Positions 10,818 through 22,785 of a stretch of 64,000 nucleotides of DNA are shown here, in pieces. The stretch is from Thamnaconus septentrionalis (Eukaryota > Chordata > Actinopteri > Tetraodontiformes > Monacanthidae): the NCBI GenBank assembly GCA_009823395.1, contig CM020517.1:17232501-17296500 (forward strand), read 5' to 3'. Position 1 is the stretch's first letter, and every line of letters begins with the position of its first letter. Under the pieces are notes generated by a model. The model searched no databases and was not told where the DNA came from. It was given only the letters and a program-made list of their open reading frames with translations. The translations under genes and the position numbers were made by a program.

Positions 10818-12459
10818 AATGCCACTACTTAAAAAAAAATGATGTTCGCTCCTTCATTTCAGTGTTTAATTGTCTAGAAGACTCAACTTTAGAATTACAT
10901 TACTGTTTTAAACCCTTTACATAATAATCCTCTCGTTGTGGGTTTGATGTGCCTTTTTAATGCGCATTTAGAAGAAATTTATATTTGAAATTGGATGGAC
11001 TCAGTGACCAGCAAGCTTGCTTGAGGTGGTTTTATCCTTCGAATCAGAGCGAAGTTTGTTTGACCCACGAACCATGGCTGTTAAGTTAGTAGATTTGTCT
11101 TTACCAGTGAGGAGACCAAAGTGTTCCTCAGCCACATTTAGAAAAAAAAAAAACATGCATCCAACATCAGTGCACAGCGGTTTCCTGAAATTGAAGATTT
11201 TTCCCAACGAACTCTCTACTGAACCCTGGTGGCGCTGGAATCGACGCAGATGCACCCAACACTTCCTTCCTCCTCTCTGTGTCTTCTCGGTGATGAACAT
11301 CTTCCTGCCTCTCGCTGCCTTTTCACAACTCTGCACTTGCGACTTTTTAATCCTTCCCTCACCTGCCGCGGCAAACTGAACCCGGCCTGAACCGCTGGGC
11401 AGAACTCGGCTTCAGCCTTTGCGGATCGTGTCCCGACACCGCCTCCCCTCGCAGCAACGCTTCTGATCTGATAAGACGCCTCGCTGGTGCCGCTGGATCC
11501 TTCAGCACCCGTGCAGTATTACAGTATTCTGCCCGCGCCGTTGTTTCCAGAGATATTGGGTGACTGTGGGCGCTGATGAAAGATGAGTCACTCCCGTACA
11601 GTGGGAGGAAATGTGACACCGAGCAGGCTTTTGCATCACATGATGGATGCTGAGTCTCCGCACGCGAAGGAGGAGAAGCTGCGAGTTTGTTTCAGCATCA
11701 CTCCAGCGACTCCTGGGAGGAGCTCCGACTTTCAGACCTTCGTTAGAGCCGCCTGCATTCTATTTCGAAGAGACTCGCTTGCCGGGGGTTTTGTGCAAGG
11801 GACAGACTGAAAAGAAGTGTTGTCTTCCGAGCCCACATAATTGGCTTAGCGCCATTTCAAACACCTCGCTGGTCAATTAAAGCTGGTGAGACTGCTGTTG
11901 ACCTCAGCTACAAAACATATTGACAAGTCGGTGCCGCCGTGCCAATACCTGCAATTAAGGTCTTGACTTTAGCTTAATGAAACTATCCCCTAAAGCATAC
12001 AGAGCAAGAAAAGCTCTGCAAATCAAAGTGTAAAACTGAAAGCACAAGAAATGTTCACTGTCTCAGACACCACAAAAGCTTCCAGCCTCAGTGTGATAAT
12101 AGAAGCCAGCTCAACTGTTGTCCCCTAAAAACTCCTTACAAAGATGTAAACAAAGCACACCAAACAACACAACTGGATGTAGGCAAGACCTGAGTCCTCC
12201 TGGCCTTCGCTCGCAGTAAACCTGTGGACGTGCACTGTTAAGAGTTCTGAGAACTGACCTACAAACTTTTGTACATGATTAAACTACAGTCACTCTGTGG
12301 TACATTTCATTCTGTGGCCAGTGTGATAGTAGAGGACGGTGAACTGTTAAATTCTGAGTTTTTATCGTCATTTTATCATCCAAAGATAATGGCATAAATA
12401 GTCTAAGTCCAAATATGGCTACAGCTCATCCACAAGTCAAGTCACATTTATAATGACGA

Positions 12460-12592
12460 GGTCAAGACCAACTTAAGCAAGACCAGGGGTATCAAGTCCA
12501 AGGCCAAGGCCAAGAACAGGGTTACCAAGACCAAGGCCAAGGCCTAGACCAGGGGTATCACAACCAAAGATAACGAAACCAAGACCGAACAG
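12460..12592. repeat. Degenerate minisatellite of CAAGACCAAGGCC-type units
   Basis: Repeated variants of aagaccaaggcc and ccaggggtatca occur several times (for example 12482-12495 and 12541-12560). The unit is about 12-13 bp with many substitutions. Confidence 0.6.
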
Positions 12593-13907
12593 TGAAAAAT
12601 GTACATCAATCGACAGTCCAAAAATCACTTCAAGGAAACCTTAACCTTCCTAGAACACAGTCCCCATGCAGCAACATTTTTTGTATACCCGCATTGTGGG
12701 TCCTGTTAGGAGTTCTTACTCTCCTGGCACAGCAGGAACAATAGGACACACAGTATGGTAACAAACGGCTATGTCAATTATAAAAACAATACGTCTGCAG
12801 AGCGTTGCTATAGTATCAGCATGGCTCTTTCGAGCAATATCATAAATGGAAACTTAATCCCCGGAGCCTCGCAGTGATTCACATTCACATTTCCATCAAG
12901 AATAACTTTGACAATGTGGGTGTAAAATTTGGCATTGGTTGTTGGTCTTTTGAAAGATTAAAATCCATGTAAAAACATGGCAAGTTAGAGTCATACCAAC
13001 AATGCCACTTGCATAAAGTTTTTTCTTCTTCTTCTTCTTTTTTTTTATAGATTGCATTGGTTCCAGCAGAACTTCTCATTAATATATACTTTTAATTTAG
13101 CTTGTGGCAATGCAAAAGTGCAGTGGTGAACACTGACAAAAAGAAGCAAGTTGCGTTTTTAGCAAGACTGTAGGAGTTTTGCGTCCACTCTAGGCTGTAA
13201 ACTGAGCACCAACTATGCTGCTTTATGAAAATGTTGGTTGTCCGGGATGGAAAGTAAGATCTGAAACTGTGTCTAATATGGAGGCTTTAAAAAAATAAAG
13301 ACAACCTTTTCTGAGTAGAGAAAATAAAACATTTAAAGACGCCCTCTGGCACATTTTAATGGTCCCTAACCTTTAACCATCCCCCCTGTTGGCTTCTGCT
13401 CATAAAAAAAGTCACAGTTTAAAGACTTTTTTTTTTTTTCCTTAAAGATTCTATTACCACGAGCGGCTGGTGTGAAGTGCTGCTAAATGATAGTCCTATT
13501 AGCCGATTATTAGCCGGCGTGAAAATGTCACCAGTAAGCCTCAGGCCGTCTGGAGGGGGAAGGAGGGGAATTACTGTCCCGTCGCCGGCGTCAAACATGT
13601 GAATGGGCCTGGAGTCGGAGTGGCGCTGAGCGGCACTGCGGGCCAAGCGGGAGCAGGGAAGACTGGAGGAGCAAAGTGTGAAGTTGCTCCGGGATCCGGC
13701 GCTCCGCTCGTGTCCCTGTTCAGGTGGACTTTTCCTCCCCGCCGCAACCGCGGGAAATCATTTCACGCTTTACAATGTCAGGCCAGTTTTTGTGAAGGGG
13801 GCGCTCTCGCTCCTGTACTGGAACCTCCCTCCTCCCTTTCGGCTGCACACTTTTACTGTAACCTCTCCGCGGGTCAGCGCAGGGGAAGAGACGGCGGCGG
13901 AGGAAGA

Positions 13908-13919
13908 GGTATAAAAATA
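13908..13919 (+). promoter_or_regulatory. TATA-box-like motif
   Basis: GGTATAAAAATA follows a GC-rich, CpG-containing upstream segment with GGAAGAGACGG elements. A start about 30 bp downstream (about 13940) would be expected. The nearest ATG, at 13979, opens only 12 codons. There is no gene downstream that I can support, so this may drive a non-coding transcript or be chance. Confidence 0.2.
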
Positions 13920-14490
13920 AAGTTGGCTGTTTAGTTTTGCGGCTCTTGTGACCTGTAGATCCAGAGTCCAGAGGCAAGATGGATTTTTGCTGGCTGTTAA
14001 AAAAAAACAAAAAATAAAAAACGTTTTTTTTTTTATTAAAAAAAAAAAGTCTTTTATGCATTAGCTATTTTTTGAGCTGAGCCAGACTTTTTTTCAGGCT
14101 TTTCTCGCAGTCTTTGGCTTGAAGCGTGACTAAGAGGGAGAAGCGAGGATTTAAAAAGAGAAGCAGGATCTGCTCCTCTTCCTCCTCTTAACTTCCTCTC
14201 TGCTCCCCCTGCTTCCTGCCCCCCCCCCCTCCTCCACCCCACTGCACAGACAGCACGCTCTTCCCTCAGGATGTGTTTCTGTCTTCTGTTCACTAAACCT
14301 TCACCTCTCTCTCACTTTGCTGCTGTTTTTCTCCGTTAGCATCTTTCAGTTTACGCTTGCTCAGTATATTTGAGAAGTTGGCAGAGCAGAAAAAAAAAGA
14401 AAGTAATTTGTTAAAACAACAACCGTTGATTTGTTAAAATATAACAAATTAATGGTTGTTATATTTTTCTCTTTGGTTATGTGTAATAAA

Positions 14491-14663
14491 TATTTCGTCT
14501 CCTCCTCCGTCCAATCATAACTGGTCACGTGACCTCGTACGTCACGTCCACTGACGTGTGAATGACACTTTTGCAATATTCCGCTATATGGATACATCTG
14601 AAAAACCACCTCATGAGAAACCTTGAGTAATCTTTGAGAGGTTTTTCCAAGTTTAGACGTAGG
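14491..14663 (+). mobile_element. MITE family A, partial copy with GGTCACGTGACC palindrome
   Basis: It matches the 63.6 kb copy in reverse: cgtctcctcctcc, then GGTCACGTGACC at 14523-14534, then cgtacgtcacg, gtgtgaatg, acacttttgc, aaaaaccacctcatgaga and tttgagaggttttt. The right half (bases equivalent to 25500-25582) is missing. Confidence 0.75.
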
Positions 14664-15307
14664 GAACAAGAACACCGGACCGGACCGGACCGGACCCGGC
14701 TGCCCTGTTTTCTTGCCAGAGACATTTCCCTAATAATCCCACTCTGCTCGGCCTCAGATTCCCCTCCTGCATCAGCATATCAAACTACACCCCCCCCTAC
14801 CCCCCAACCCCGCCAAACACCACCGCCTTTCTCACCCCAATTATTTCCCGGGACCATGGCTCCAAGGGATCCCCCCCCCCACCACCACCACCTTTCACTT
14901 TACTTTGTGCTCCGGCTCTTTGCTCACCTTCCACTGTTCACCGCAGGCGGTGACGTCCACGTTCTAATAAACACGTGGAGGTTTTCACGTCTTTGCCCTC
15001 CGAGCCCCATTTCTGTGCCATCATCAGGATTAAAAAGCTTCAACAGTGGAGCTCCAGACCAGTGGGAGCTTCCGAAGGACGGTGCAGACATTGTAGCCGT
15101 CTTCCTTTTTTGATTTCATTAATTCTGCTGGAAAATGTTCAAGCTCTGCTTCCCTGCCAATAACGTCTACGACTCAGGGAGAGTCCAAAACAAAGTGATT
15201 GTCCTCCACTGTGTCCTCCAAAAGATGATGTGCACTGTTGGAACTTCGGCTCGGAACCAAGGACTTTTCGGGACTTGCAGGATTTGAAAGTGTGAAAGTA
15301 TTTTTTG

Positions 15308-15440
15308 AGGGCGACGCGGTGCTGCAATAGTTAGCATGAAGGTTGCCAATTCCATTCCGGTGCCTGGGTCCCTGCGTCTGTCTGGGTTCTGTCCAGGTAC
15401 TCCGGCTTCCTCCCCCAGTCCAGAGACAAGACAAAGACAC
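15308..15440 (+). mobile_element. SINE-like dispersed repeat (fish 'TCCGGCTTCCTCCCACAG' family), degenerate
   Basis: The order ggcgacgcggtgctgcaatagttagca ... gtctgggttctgtcc ... actccggcttcctccc ... agtccagagaca follows a repeat that is common in teleost genomes. The pol III-like B region here is decayed (ccaattccattcc). The copy at 19138 has an intact B box and shares the same downstream half. Confidence 0.6.
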
Positions 15441-16488
15441 AATTCTTCTGTGGTTTCAGGTGATCTGCAGCATCCAATCAGGTACATATACGAGATAGTA
15501 GTCAAAATTTAGCATCCTGTTTCTGTTTCCAAAGGCAAAAGTTCAAGGGCAAGGTCAAGGTGCAATGTTTACCCAGCACCCGACACGGCTGAAGGAAATC
15601 TGAGACTCGAGGCTTCGGAGAACATCCATATTTACCACGCTCACTTCTCCTTCAGAATTTGGAGGTTTCTCTCTGTGTTTTGGGGTCTTTTTAATAAAGC
15701 GTTTCTAAATCAGATATTTCAAAACCAGCGTCAAACTGTGTGAAGAGAAAGTCAGCAGAGTTTCTTCCTGCGGTTCTCTTGACTGGATGAATCCCTCCCT
15801 GGTAGAGTGAGTTTCCAGGTGCTTCAGCAGTGAGAGAAATTCCAGCCCGCCAACTCTGGTGTGACAGCTGAGTCGAGTGAAGCGCCACAACTGCAGCACT
15901 GACAGAAAGAAAGAAAGACAGACAGAAAGAGAGAGAGGCACAATGTGGAAGCGGCCCAGCGCCTGCGTCATCTCGGAGACGTACTTGGGCGAACGCCACC
16001 GAGGAACACCCAAAAACCCCACTCAGCTTGCTCAAACCAAATCAACGGCATTCAGAGACAGAACAGCAGAAATTAGTCTCGGATGAGGAGCCTCTCGCGC
16101 GGCCGCCGAGTGCATTCCCGCCGCTGCGGTGCGCCCGGCCGTCTGTCGTCCCGCGATTCGCAGACATAAATCCTGGCCGGCGTTTGGCTCCCGGTGAGCG
16201 GCGGTAAACACGGGAGAGGGAGGAGGACGAGGAGGAGCAGGAAGGGGAGGAGGAGGTCAATCGTAGGTCTGACGGTTTGGTCCTTATGCGCGTCTATAAA
16301 TTGAATTGACTGGGGAGTAACCAGGCGACACCCACGGAAGCCACTAAAAAAACACACAAACACAAACACACACACACGTGTGCGTGTGCGTCTCCGCTGT
16401 GAAGATGATGAGCTCACGTTCTGGCAGCGGGCGAAGCTCCGGCTTTTTACCGCAAGGCGGTTGAAGATGAACAAACACGTGTGTGCAG

Positions 16489-16594
16489 GAGTCGGGCAGG
16501 CGTGCGAACCAACGGCGAGCAGATGCAGATGAGCTGCTGAGCGCGGAGGCGGAGCTCAGCATCCAGTTTGTGCAGAGACTCAAACATCCACTGG
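16489..16594 (+). CDS. Candidate isolated coding exon, product unknown
   Basis: This 106-bp segment follows cgtgtgtgcag and ends at CTGG|gtgatc. In phase 0 it reads from ESGRRANQRRADADELL to SIQFVQRLKHPLG with strongly C/G-ending codons, and looks helical and charged. Its end phase (one leftover G) fits the start phase of the other isolated candidate at 26951, so both could belong to one + strand gene with a 10-kb intron. Against it, the acceptor lacks a clear pyrimidine tract, the donor is weak and the frame stays open past it. No domain or family is recognised. Confidence 0.25.
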
Positions 16595-16734
16595 GTGATC
16601 TGCGGTCGAAACGCTCGTCTGGGCGTCGACTCAGACGTCAGATTGTGTTTTCTTTGGAACCGACACTGAGGGCTCTCTTACGCCGTCTCTTCAATTGGCC
16701 GGGTGTTAGCCAAAAGGCTGTCAAAGTAACTAAA

Positions 16735-17098
16735 CTTTAAAGGTTGAGAGTGTCATATTAGACCTGATTTAATAAAAGTGGATACTCACAGTACAATAAA
16801 AGTCATTTGTTTTTTTTCTACCCATAGTAAGATTCTTATATGTATGGAAGAATGTACAGAGAGCAAGAGTCTTGCTCCCAGTTAGCTGCCTTCTAAGGAA
16901 GCCTAGTGTGGACAATCCAGCTGTCTGATAGAAGAAGGCCGGACGAGGTATCCAGGTTTGGGTGCACAGGCCACCGTAGCTCACTGGCAAACTCAGGAGA
17001 GGGAGGGTGAGGGAAAGAGCGCTGCAGTCTAAAATGTAACCACTTGATGTCGCCGTTTCTTCTCAAAATCTCCAAATATTACAAACTTAACCGCTGAT
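16735..17098 (-). mobile_element. MITE family B, near full-length copy
   Basis: The + strand starts with ctttaaaggttgagagtgtcat and ends with aaatattacaaacttaacc, so the two ends are imperfect inverted repeats of the TTAAAGGTT...GTAATATT type. The length is about 360 bp. Internal blocks (gcaagagtcttgctcccag, aaggaagcctagtgtggacaa, gaggtatccaggtttg) recur in the 58.5 kb copy. No ORF. Confidence 0.75.
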
Positions 17099-17983
17099 CT
17101 TTCTGAACAGTCCTAGCGTTGCGTTGTGAACAACCGACTAACCCTCAACCCACTTGGCATCACACGATGCAGGGCTCCAACCTGACTGGACAACGCTTGC
17201 CAAGTCCATAGTTGATACTTTAGAAGCTTTCTCTGGCTTGTTGTTCAATATTTCTGTCAAAAAGAAGTTTTTAAAAAAAAAACATTTCGTGGTTAAAAAA
17301 AAGGATAGCATGAATTGATCATTGCGGGTCTATTTGCACTGGCTTTTTGCCGCTTTGGTTTTACTGTGAAACTTTAAAAGCAACTCGCTGTTGGTCCACA
17401 AGGCACTCTGTCTTGTTTATTTTACCGTCTCTTCTGACTTTTCTATTGATTTCGACTCATTTTCCCCTCAATCATCTGGCCAAGAGCCGAACTTCTGGAG
17501 AGTTCAGGCTGTACTCAGATGAACTGGATGGATTGGACGAAGTGTGCCATCGAACTCCGATACAATTGCTACTAGCTGTAGCAGCCATGCTAACTTCTTT
17601 AACGTCGGCCTAGCTCCCTCTTGCTTAAAGAGGCAGCAGCGTGTTCCTCTAACTGCTAATAATCGTCCACTGGACTAGTTTGAGTGTCTGTGGTTGTGTT
17701 ATGTGGACAGAGACTGAGTCACACACTTGATACTGAAATATCAGTTGAGAGCTAAATCTGTGCACGTCTCTGTACTGCAGTTCTGCTGGCAATATCATCC
17801 AACGTCAATGTCAACGACCCACTGACTGTGAGACAGAAGGTCTCAATACATGTTGCCGAACACGCACACAAGTATTGGCGTATTCTGCTGAGTATGTGTT
17901 AAATTCAAATGAAAAAAACTTTATTTGCCCTTTATGTGTCATTAAAGGGATTTAAATTGGATTTTATGACGATATAGGATATA

Positions 17984-18161
17984 GTGTGTGTGTGTGTGTG
18001 TGTGTGTGTGTCATAAACAGAGTCTAAATGCTGGCATGATGTAATATCTCACACGCAGAGAGCAGCGGGACACTGAGACATGACCGCCGTCGACTCACAG
18101 AATCCCTGGCGGGAGAAGACAGAGCACGATGCTAGGCTGTAGCTGTGTGTGCATGTGCAGC

Positions 18162-18209
<48 letters not shown>

Positions 18210-18469
18210 CCCCTCTTGTTTTGTTCCCTTGCAGCCCTGTAATTACCTCCAGTCAGATCTGCTTCTGTAACACAGGTGGGAGACAAAGAATTTAATTACA
18301 GGGCGCGAGACGTGCTGCAGCCCACCTGTGTGTGTGCGTGTCTGTGTGTGTGTGTGTGTGTGCACCTGTGTGCGTGTCTGTGCTGTACGGGTCGGAGGGG
18401 CACAGATTAGCGCCTGCATGAGCTCCTCTTGCTAAACATGTTTTGCGAAAAAGTTCTTTTTCAGTTGGT

Positions 18470-18524
<55 letters not shown>

Positions 18525-18621
18525 GAAGTGTGCTGGCTGGTGAGTGAATCATGGTTAAATTAAAACAGGCAGAGAAAAGCAGAGGATGGATGGTGTACGT
18601 TTGGGCTGCTTTTGATGTTGG

Positions 18622-18663
<42 letters not shown>
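17984..18663. repeat. Cluster of five (GT)n arrays, one fused to (AG)n
   Basis: The arrays lie at 17984-18011, 18166-18206, 18327-18362, 18471-18494 (followed by (AG)14 at 18494-18521) and 18624-18663. All have GT on the + strand. Spacers are unique sequence of about 110-155 bp. Confidence 0.9.
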
Positions 18664-18664
<1 letters not shown>

Positions 18665-19137
18665 GCACCACCATCTGAACACCTGACACCTGCTATGAGG
18701 TAACATGCGGGAGAAACCCACTCTCTCTCTCTCTAATTTTCTCCTCCTTCTCTCCACTTTAATCTCTTCAATCTCTCACCGTCTCTGACAAAAAAAAGGA
18801 CAAAACTCATCTCGTTTGCTTCGCATATCACTTAATTTCGCCCCTGGCAATTTCCTCTGCCTTTCTCCCAACTTTCCCTCATTTCTTATCGTCTCTCGCC
18901 TTCTTCCGCTTTTCCTCCCATACTTCATCCCTCCGTCACTGGCAGACTGAGTGCCCATGGCCTTCGTACCGGCTCTCGCCGCGGCGCGGAGTCGACGGTG
19001 GAGGTTCCGTCACTCGAAGGCGTCGTGGGGTCGCCAACGGAATGCTGGAGTCAACGCGTCCAAAGAAATGCTTCTACCTCAACATCCTTTCCGCTACTTA
19101 GCGCTAAAAGGGCCAAAATGAATAGAATAAATACAAG

Positions 19138-19275
19138 GCTGCGGGTTCGATTCCTGGGGCCTTTCTGTGTGGAGTTTGGATGTTCTCCCTGTGTCTGCGT
19201 GAGTTCTCTGCGGGTTCTTCGGCTTCCTCCCGCAGTCCGAAAACATGCATTGGAGGCGAACTGGGACCTCGTAAT
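19138..19275 (+). mobile_element. SINE-like repeat with intact pol III B box
   Basis: The sequence starts ggctgcGGTTCGATTCC-like (GGTTCGATTCC at about 19144-19154, an exact B-box consensus), then ggcctttctgtgtggagtttgg, tgttctccctgtgtctgcgtga, cggcttcctcccgcagtc and aaaacatgca. It shares this 3' half with 15308-15440. The 5' tRNA-like A-box part is missing, so it is a truncated copy. Confidence 0.65.
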
Positions 19276-22200
19276 TGTCTGTAGACGTCTGATTCAGATT
19301 CGGTTCCTGATTCTGATGGAACCGGCTCAGTCCCAACCGACACATTAACCAATCAAGGGCAGGTCTCTCGGTAGGGAGGTGACTTTGCTGAAGTTTCAAT
19401 CCAGCATCAGAAGAGGGAAGAGTTGAAGTGACTTTGAATGCGGATCGACAGGCTGGGCGTATTTCACAAACTGCTGAGCTGCTGAGATTTTCCCCATCTG
19501 GCTCCGCCTTCCTGCCATCCACTTTTTTAGTGAATTGCAGGACTGGATCCAAACACCTTCCATATTTTAAAAAATCTAAAGAGTGGTGTCAGCTTCTTGG
19601 CTGCAACAACACAAGCATTGACAGCTTGTGCGTTTGTGTGTGTGTGTTGTGACGTATGCATTCCAAATAGCTTTGCAACACTAGCGTCTTTTGAAAGTCA
19701 CCTGAGAAGTCCTTTGACTTTGAGGTCGATGGTCAGTGCAGGCTGGATCAGTTTGTTTGCTAGAGTGTTTTTGGTAGCAGTTTTCCAGCTTCTCTCCTCT
19801 CGGTCGTGGTTTCAAAAAGCCAGACATCACCGTGAAAGCAGCAGCAGCTGCTGCAGGTGTTTTTGGTGCCGGCTGGATGACCAGGTGATGATGATGTAAC
19901 AAACTTCTGCAGAAGTTTGGCGCCGACGTTCAGGCACCGCCATGCCGTGTTGCGAGAGGCGGCTGCGACGAGACCAAACAATCCTCCCTGTGTGACTGAG
20001 GGAAGTCCTCCAGCCAACTGATGCGCAACGACCAAATACAACCTGAACGCTGGACGTGCAGCCAGGAATTTAACAGACGGAAAGGCACAAACAGCTATGG
20101 TAAACAGGCTGAAATCACAAATAAATACGGAAAAATAAAAATAATGGGACATTTAAAATAGATGTCATGGAAGCCAAACAGCTGTTTGCAACCACTAAAA
20201 AAACTGTTAGCTGTTGTTGATTATAGTTGAAATTCAGACAGTGTTCTGTGGCGTTCAGTCGATGTCCACATTGCTTCCTTCCAGCAGGTATAAGGGCGAC
20301 AGTAAAAGGCATTAAATTTACATGACACAAAGATATGAGTTTTTCTTCAGTTTGTCTAGCTACCCAGCAGAGCCGTTAAAGCCACTGCGGCTGTCAAAGG
20401 TAACCTTTTCAACGCTGGTTATGCTGCACACGCAATGGCAAAACTCCCCTCGCTTCTTTTGCATTTAATGAACTTGTCTTTTTCCAATGAAAAGGCACTG
20501 GGAGACAGGAAGCTGGTTCGCTGATGTTTCGGCTGGCTAATTGCATTACATCCCCTGTAGACAAGAGCTACTGGGCCAGAACCAGAACAAGTGTACAGTT
20601 TACAGAAATGACAATGCAAATTTTAGCAGCAGCTGCCGAGAAGTAAAAGTTCTGCTTGAGCAAAAAAAGAAAAAAAGAAAATTAAAAAAAAAAAAAAGAT
20701 GAAATGTTCAAAGGTGCAGTGTCGGTGGAATTATCCATCCTCATCATCCAAATCTAATTTAAGGTGGTAAATCACTCACTCCTATGATAGCCACTTTGTT
20801 TTACCTCTCAAAGCCTCAGTGCGAGCCAAACTCATTTTGAGCTTCAGTCATTAGCTGCTATCTTCTGCCTGCTGCCTCGCTGCCAACCTCATGGCCCGGA
20901 AACTCTGCCAGTACACCGTGGCCCATTATTCCTCCGCCGGTCAGCGGCGGATCCAATTCGGAAGAGGATTCACAGCTTTATGCACACAATCCGCGGCTGC
21001 GGAATACTAATGATGAGATTTTTTAGATTCCACAAGCGAGACAAAAGGGGAAAGTGAAGTTTTTACCCACGACCTCGAAGGGAGTTCAGCAGCTGAGCCA
21101 GAGTCAGGAGAGTCCAACATAGACGACGGGTCCTGACCTGATCCGGTATCAAGTCGGGAGCAATTCTATCATGAGTAATTGACTGGATATCACAAAGACA
21201 GAACCAAAGCAACAACCCCGGTCTGCACTACAGTTCAGGCCGGAGTGCAAACGGGCAAAATCAATAGTTGGCCAACTTCCTGTCCGTCGTATGGACACGT
21301 TTTCCTCCTGAAGCTGACTAAAGCTTGTGCAGTGACCGGCGTTTCAACAAGTGGAAGTGTCACCAGCTTCATAGGATTGCAAATTTGCCTCTTGCCATAA
21401 TCCCCATAGCTATGTAGGCCCGTACATTCCCTTTACTATCAGTGCCTGTAGATCCAAAACAACTGCAAAAGTTGTGACCACCACGCGCTCAAATATGTCG
21501 AATTCAGTCACATTGAAAATTGAAATTGAACGTACAAAAAACTACAACCGTGTCGCTTGAAATGCCCCAGTTTTTCTTCCCAATTTTCACTGGACAACAC
21601 TCAGAGCCGCCACCCTGTGCACTTGAGTTTTCTGAGCGCAGGTGACAGAGTGGCGAGCAGATGGAAGTTCATCCAAGGAGCTCTGGCTCATTAGGCGGCA
21701 GTGTTACGGCCCAGAGTGGCTGAGGTCGGCCTGGCTGACTGCCCCCTCCGCTGTGTCCCTGCCGCCTCATTTTCTCCTCCATCACTCACGGCCGATCTTG
21801 TCAGATCGCCCTTCACGCCAGAAGGTTAGAAAGCGACAAGCGGCTCTGTGCATTTTCACTGTTTTCCACTGATAGCCCATCTTTCTCTTTCTGATAATCC
21901 GTCATCGTCGCTCTGCTTTTTTATAAGATCAGAGGTCAAATAGTGCAGTTTTGCCCATTAATTGTCCTGTATTATATAATGACTATTTTTGGTTTGTTTC
22001 CTCAGAAAGACTGTTTCGTCTAGGGAGGTGTGAATGTGCGATCAAACGTGCTTGCAGCATCAAATACTTCGATTATCAGTCAACATTTTCCTTTTTTGCT
22101 GAGTTGTTAGTTGCTTTCAATCCGAGACTGCAGACCAGAGCAGCTTCAGTCTTGCAGTGAAGAACGTATTGCTCCTTTAAATGTGCAACATGTACAATAC

Positions 22201-22785
22201 AGAATCCTATGAAGCTAAAAAGGTAGCGTTTATCAGGGCCTCACATGTTATATAATAAGCAAGAAGCCAGCAGTGCAGCTAGTGTTACTACTGCTGAGTG
22301 TTTCCCTCCTGAACTGTGACTTCAGGTCATGGGGGGGGGGTTGGCGCTCGGCTTCCGACCAGTGAACCCAGACAGAACCCAGACACGCACTGCACATGTC
22401 CTCTGGGGGCCACCGTCGGCCGCCCTGACATCACATGATACAGTGTGACGCTAATTCACAGCGGCTCCACTGGGGAGCGCCGCGACCTGAAGGGCTACAC
22501 CAGGTCGCAGCACAGGTTAAGTGGAACACTGCAGAAAGCAAAGGCGTTGACTCTTGGTATTTTTCGTTGGGCGGACTTTGCTTTGGTTGCTGCATTTTTT
22601 GGAACACAAAGGAGTGGAAGTCGACTGCTCAGTGAACTTTGACAAAGGCAGTTTGAAACATCAAACAGCCGCAAAAAAAGAAACACAAATCAACAAAACC
22701 AAAAGTCTTGTACTTGGTTTGTCTGAGTGTGACATTTGTTGTGCATCTTGGCTTCTCCATTTGTGTCGTTATATTCCCGATGAAG

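Larger units (their letters stand above)
9859..10840 (+). other. Likely 3' UTR
   Basis: This follows the TAG at 9856. I found no AATAAA or ATTAAA in the first kilobase. The best poly(A) signal is the variant AGTAAA at 10812-10817, followed by a GT/T-rich stretch, so cleavage near 10830-10840 is a guess. Inside lie a Pumilio-type site, an ATTTTATTTTATTT AU-rich stretch at about 10620-10637 and a CTG repeat. These elements suggest post-transcriptional control. Confidence 0.45.
10841..16480. other. Non-coding stretch downstream of the gene
   Basis: I see no convincing exon here. It contains a degenerate CAAGGCC minisatellite (12460-12590), a TATA-like motif (13909), a MITE family A copy (14491-14663), a SINE-like piece (15308-15480), and GC-rich segments at 13590-13890 and 16080-16260. 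Poly-A and poly-T runs are common at 13000-14050. The first part (to about 11400) could still be an extended 3' UTR. Confidence 0.5.
17099..22785. other. Non-coding stretch rich in microsatellites
   Basis: It contains a cluster of five GT arrays (17984-18663) and a SINE-like element (19138-19275). Non-repetitive stretches lie at 20860-21060 and 21640-21850. A small exon-like piece at 22457-22516 (CACAG|CGG ... CACAG|gttaag) is open in two frames and cannot be assigned. Nothing else coding is supported. Confidence 0.5.

Noticed and set aside
22457..22516. Exon-like piece between cacag and gttaag
   Set aside because: Open in two frames with no way to choose. The acceptor lacks pyrimidines.
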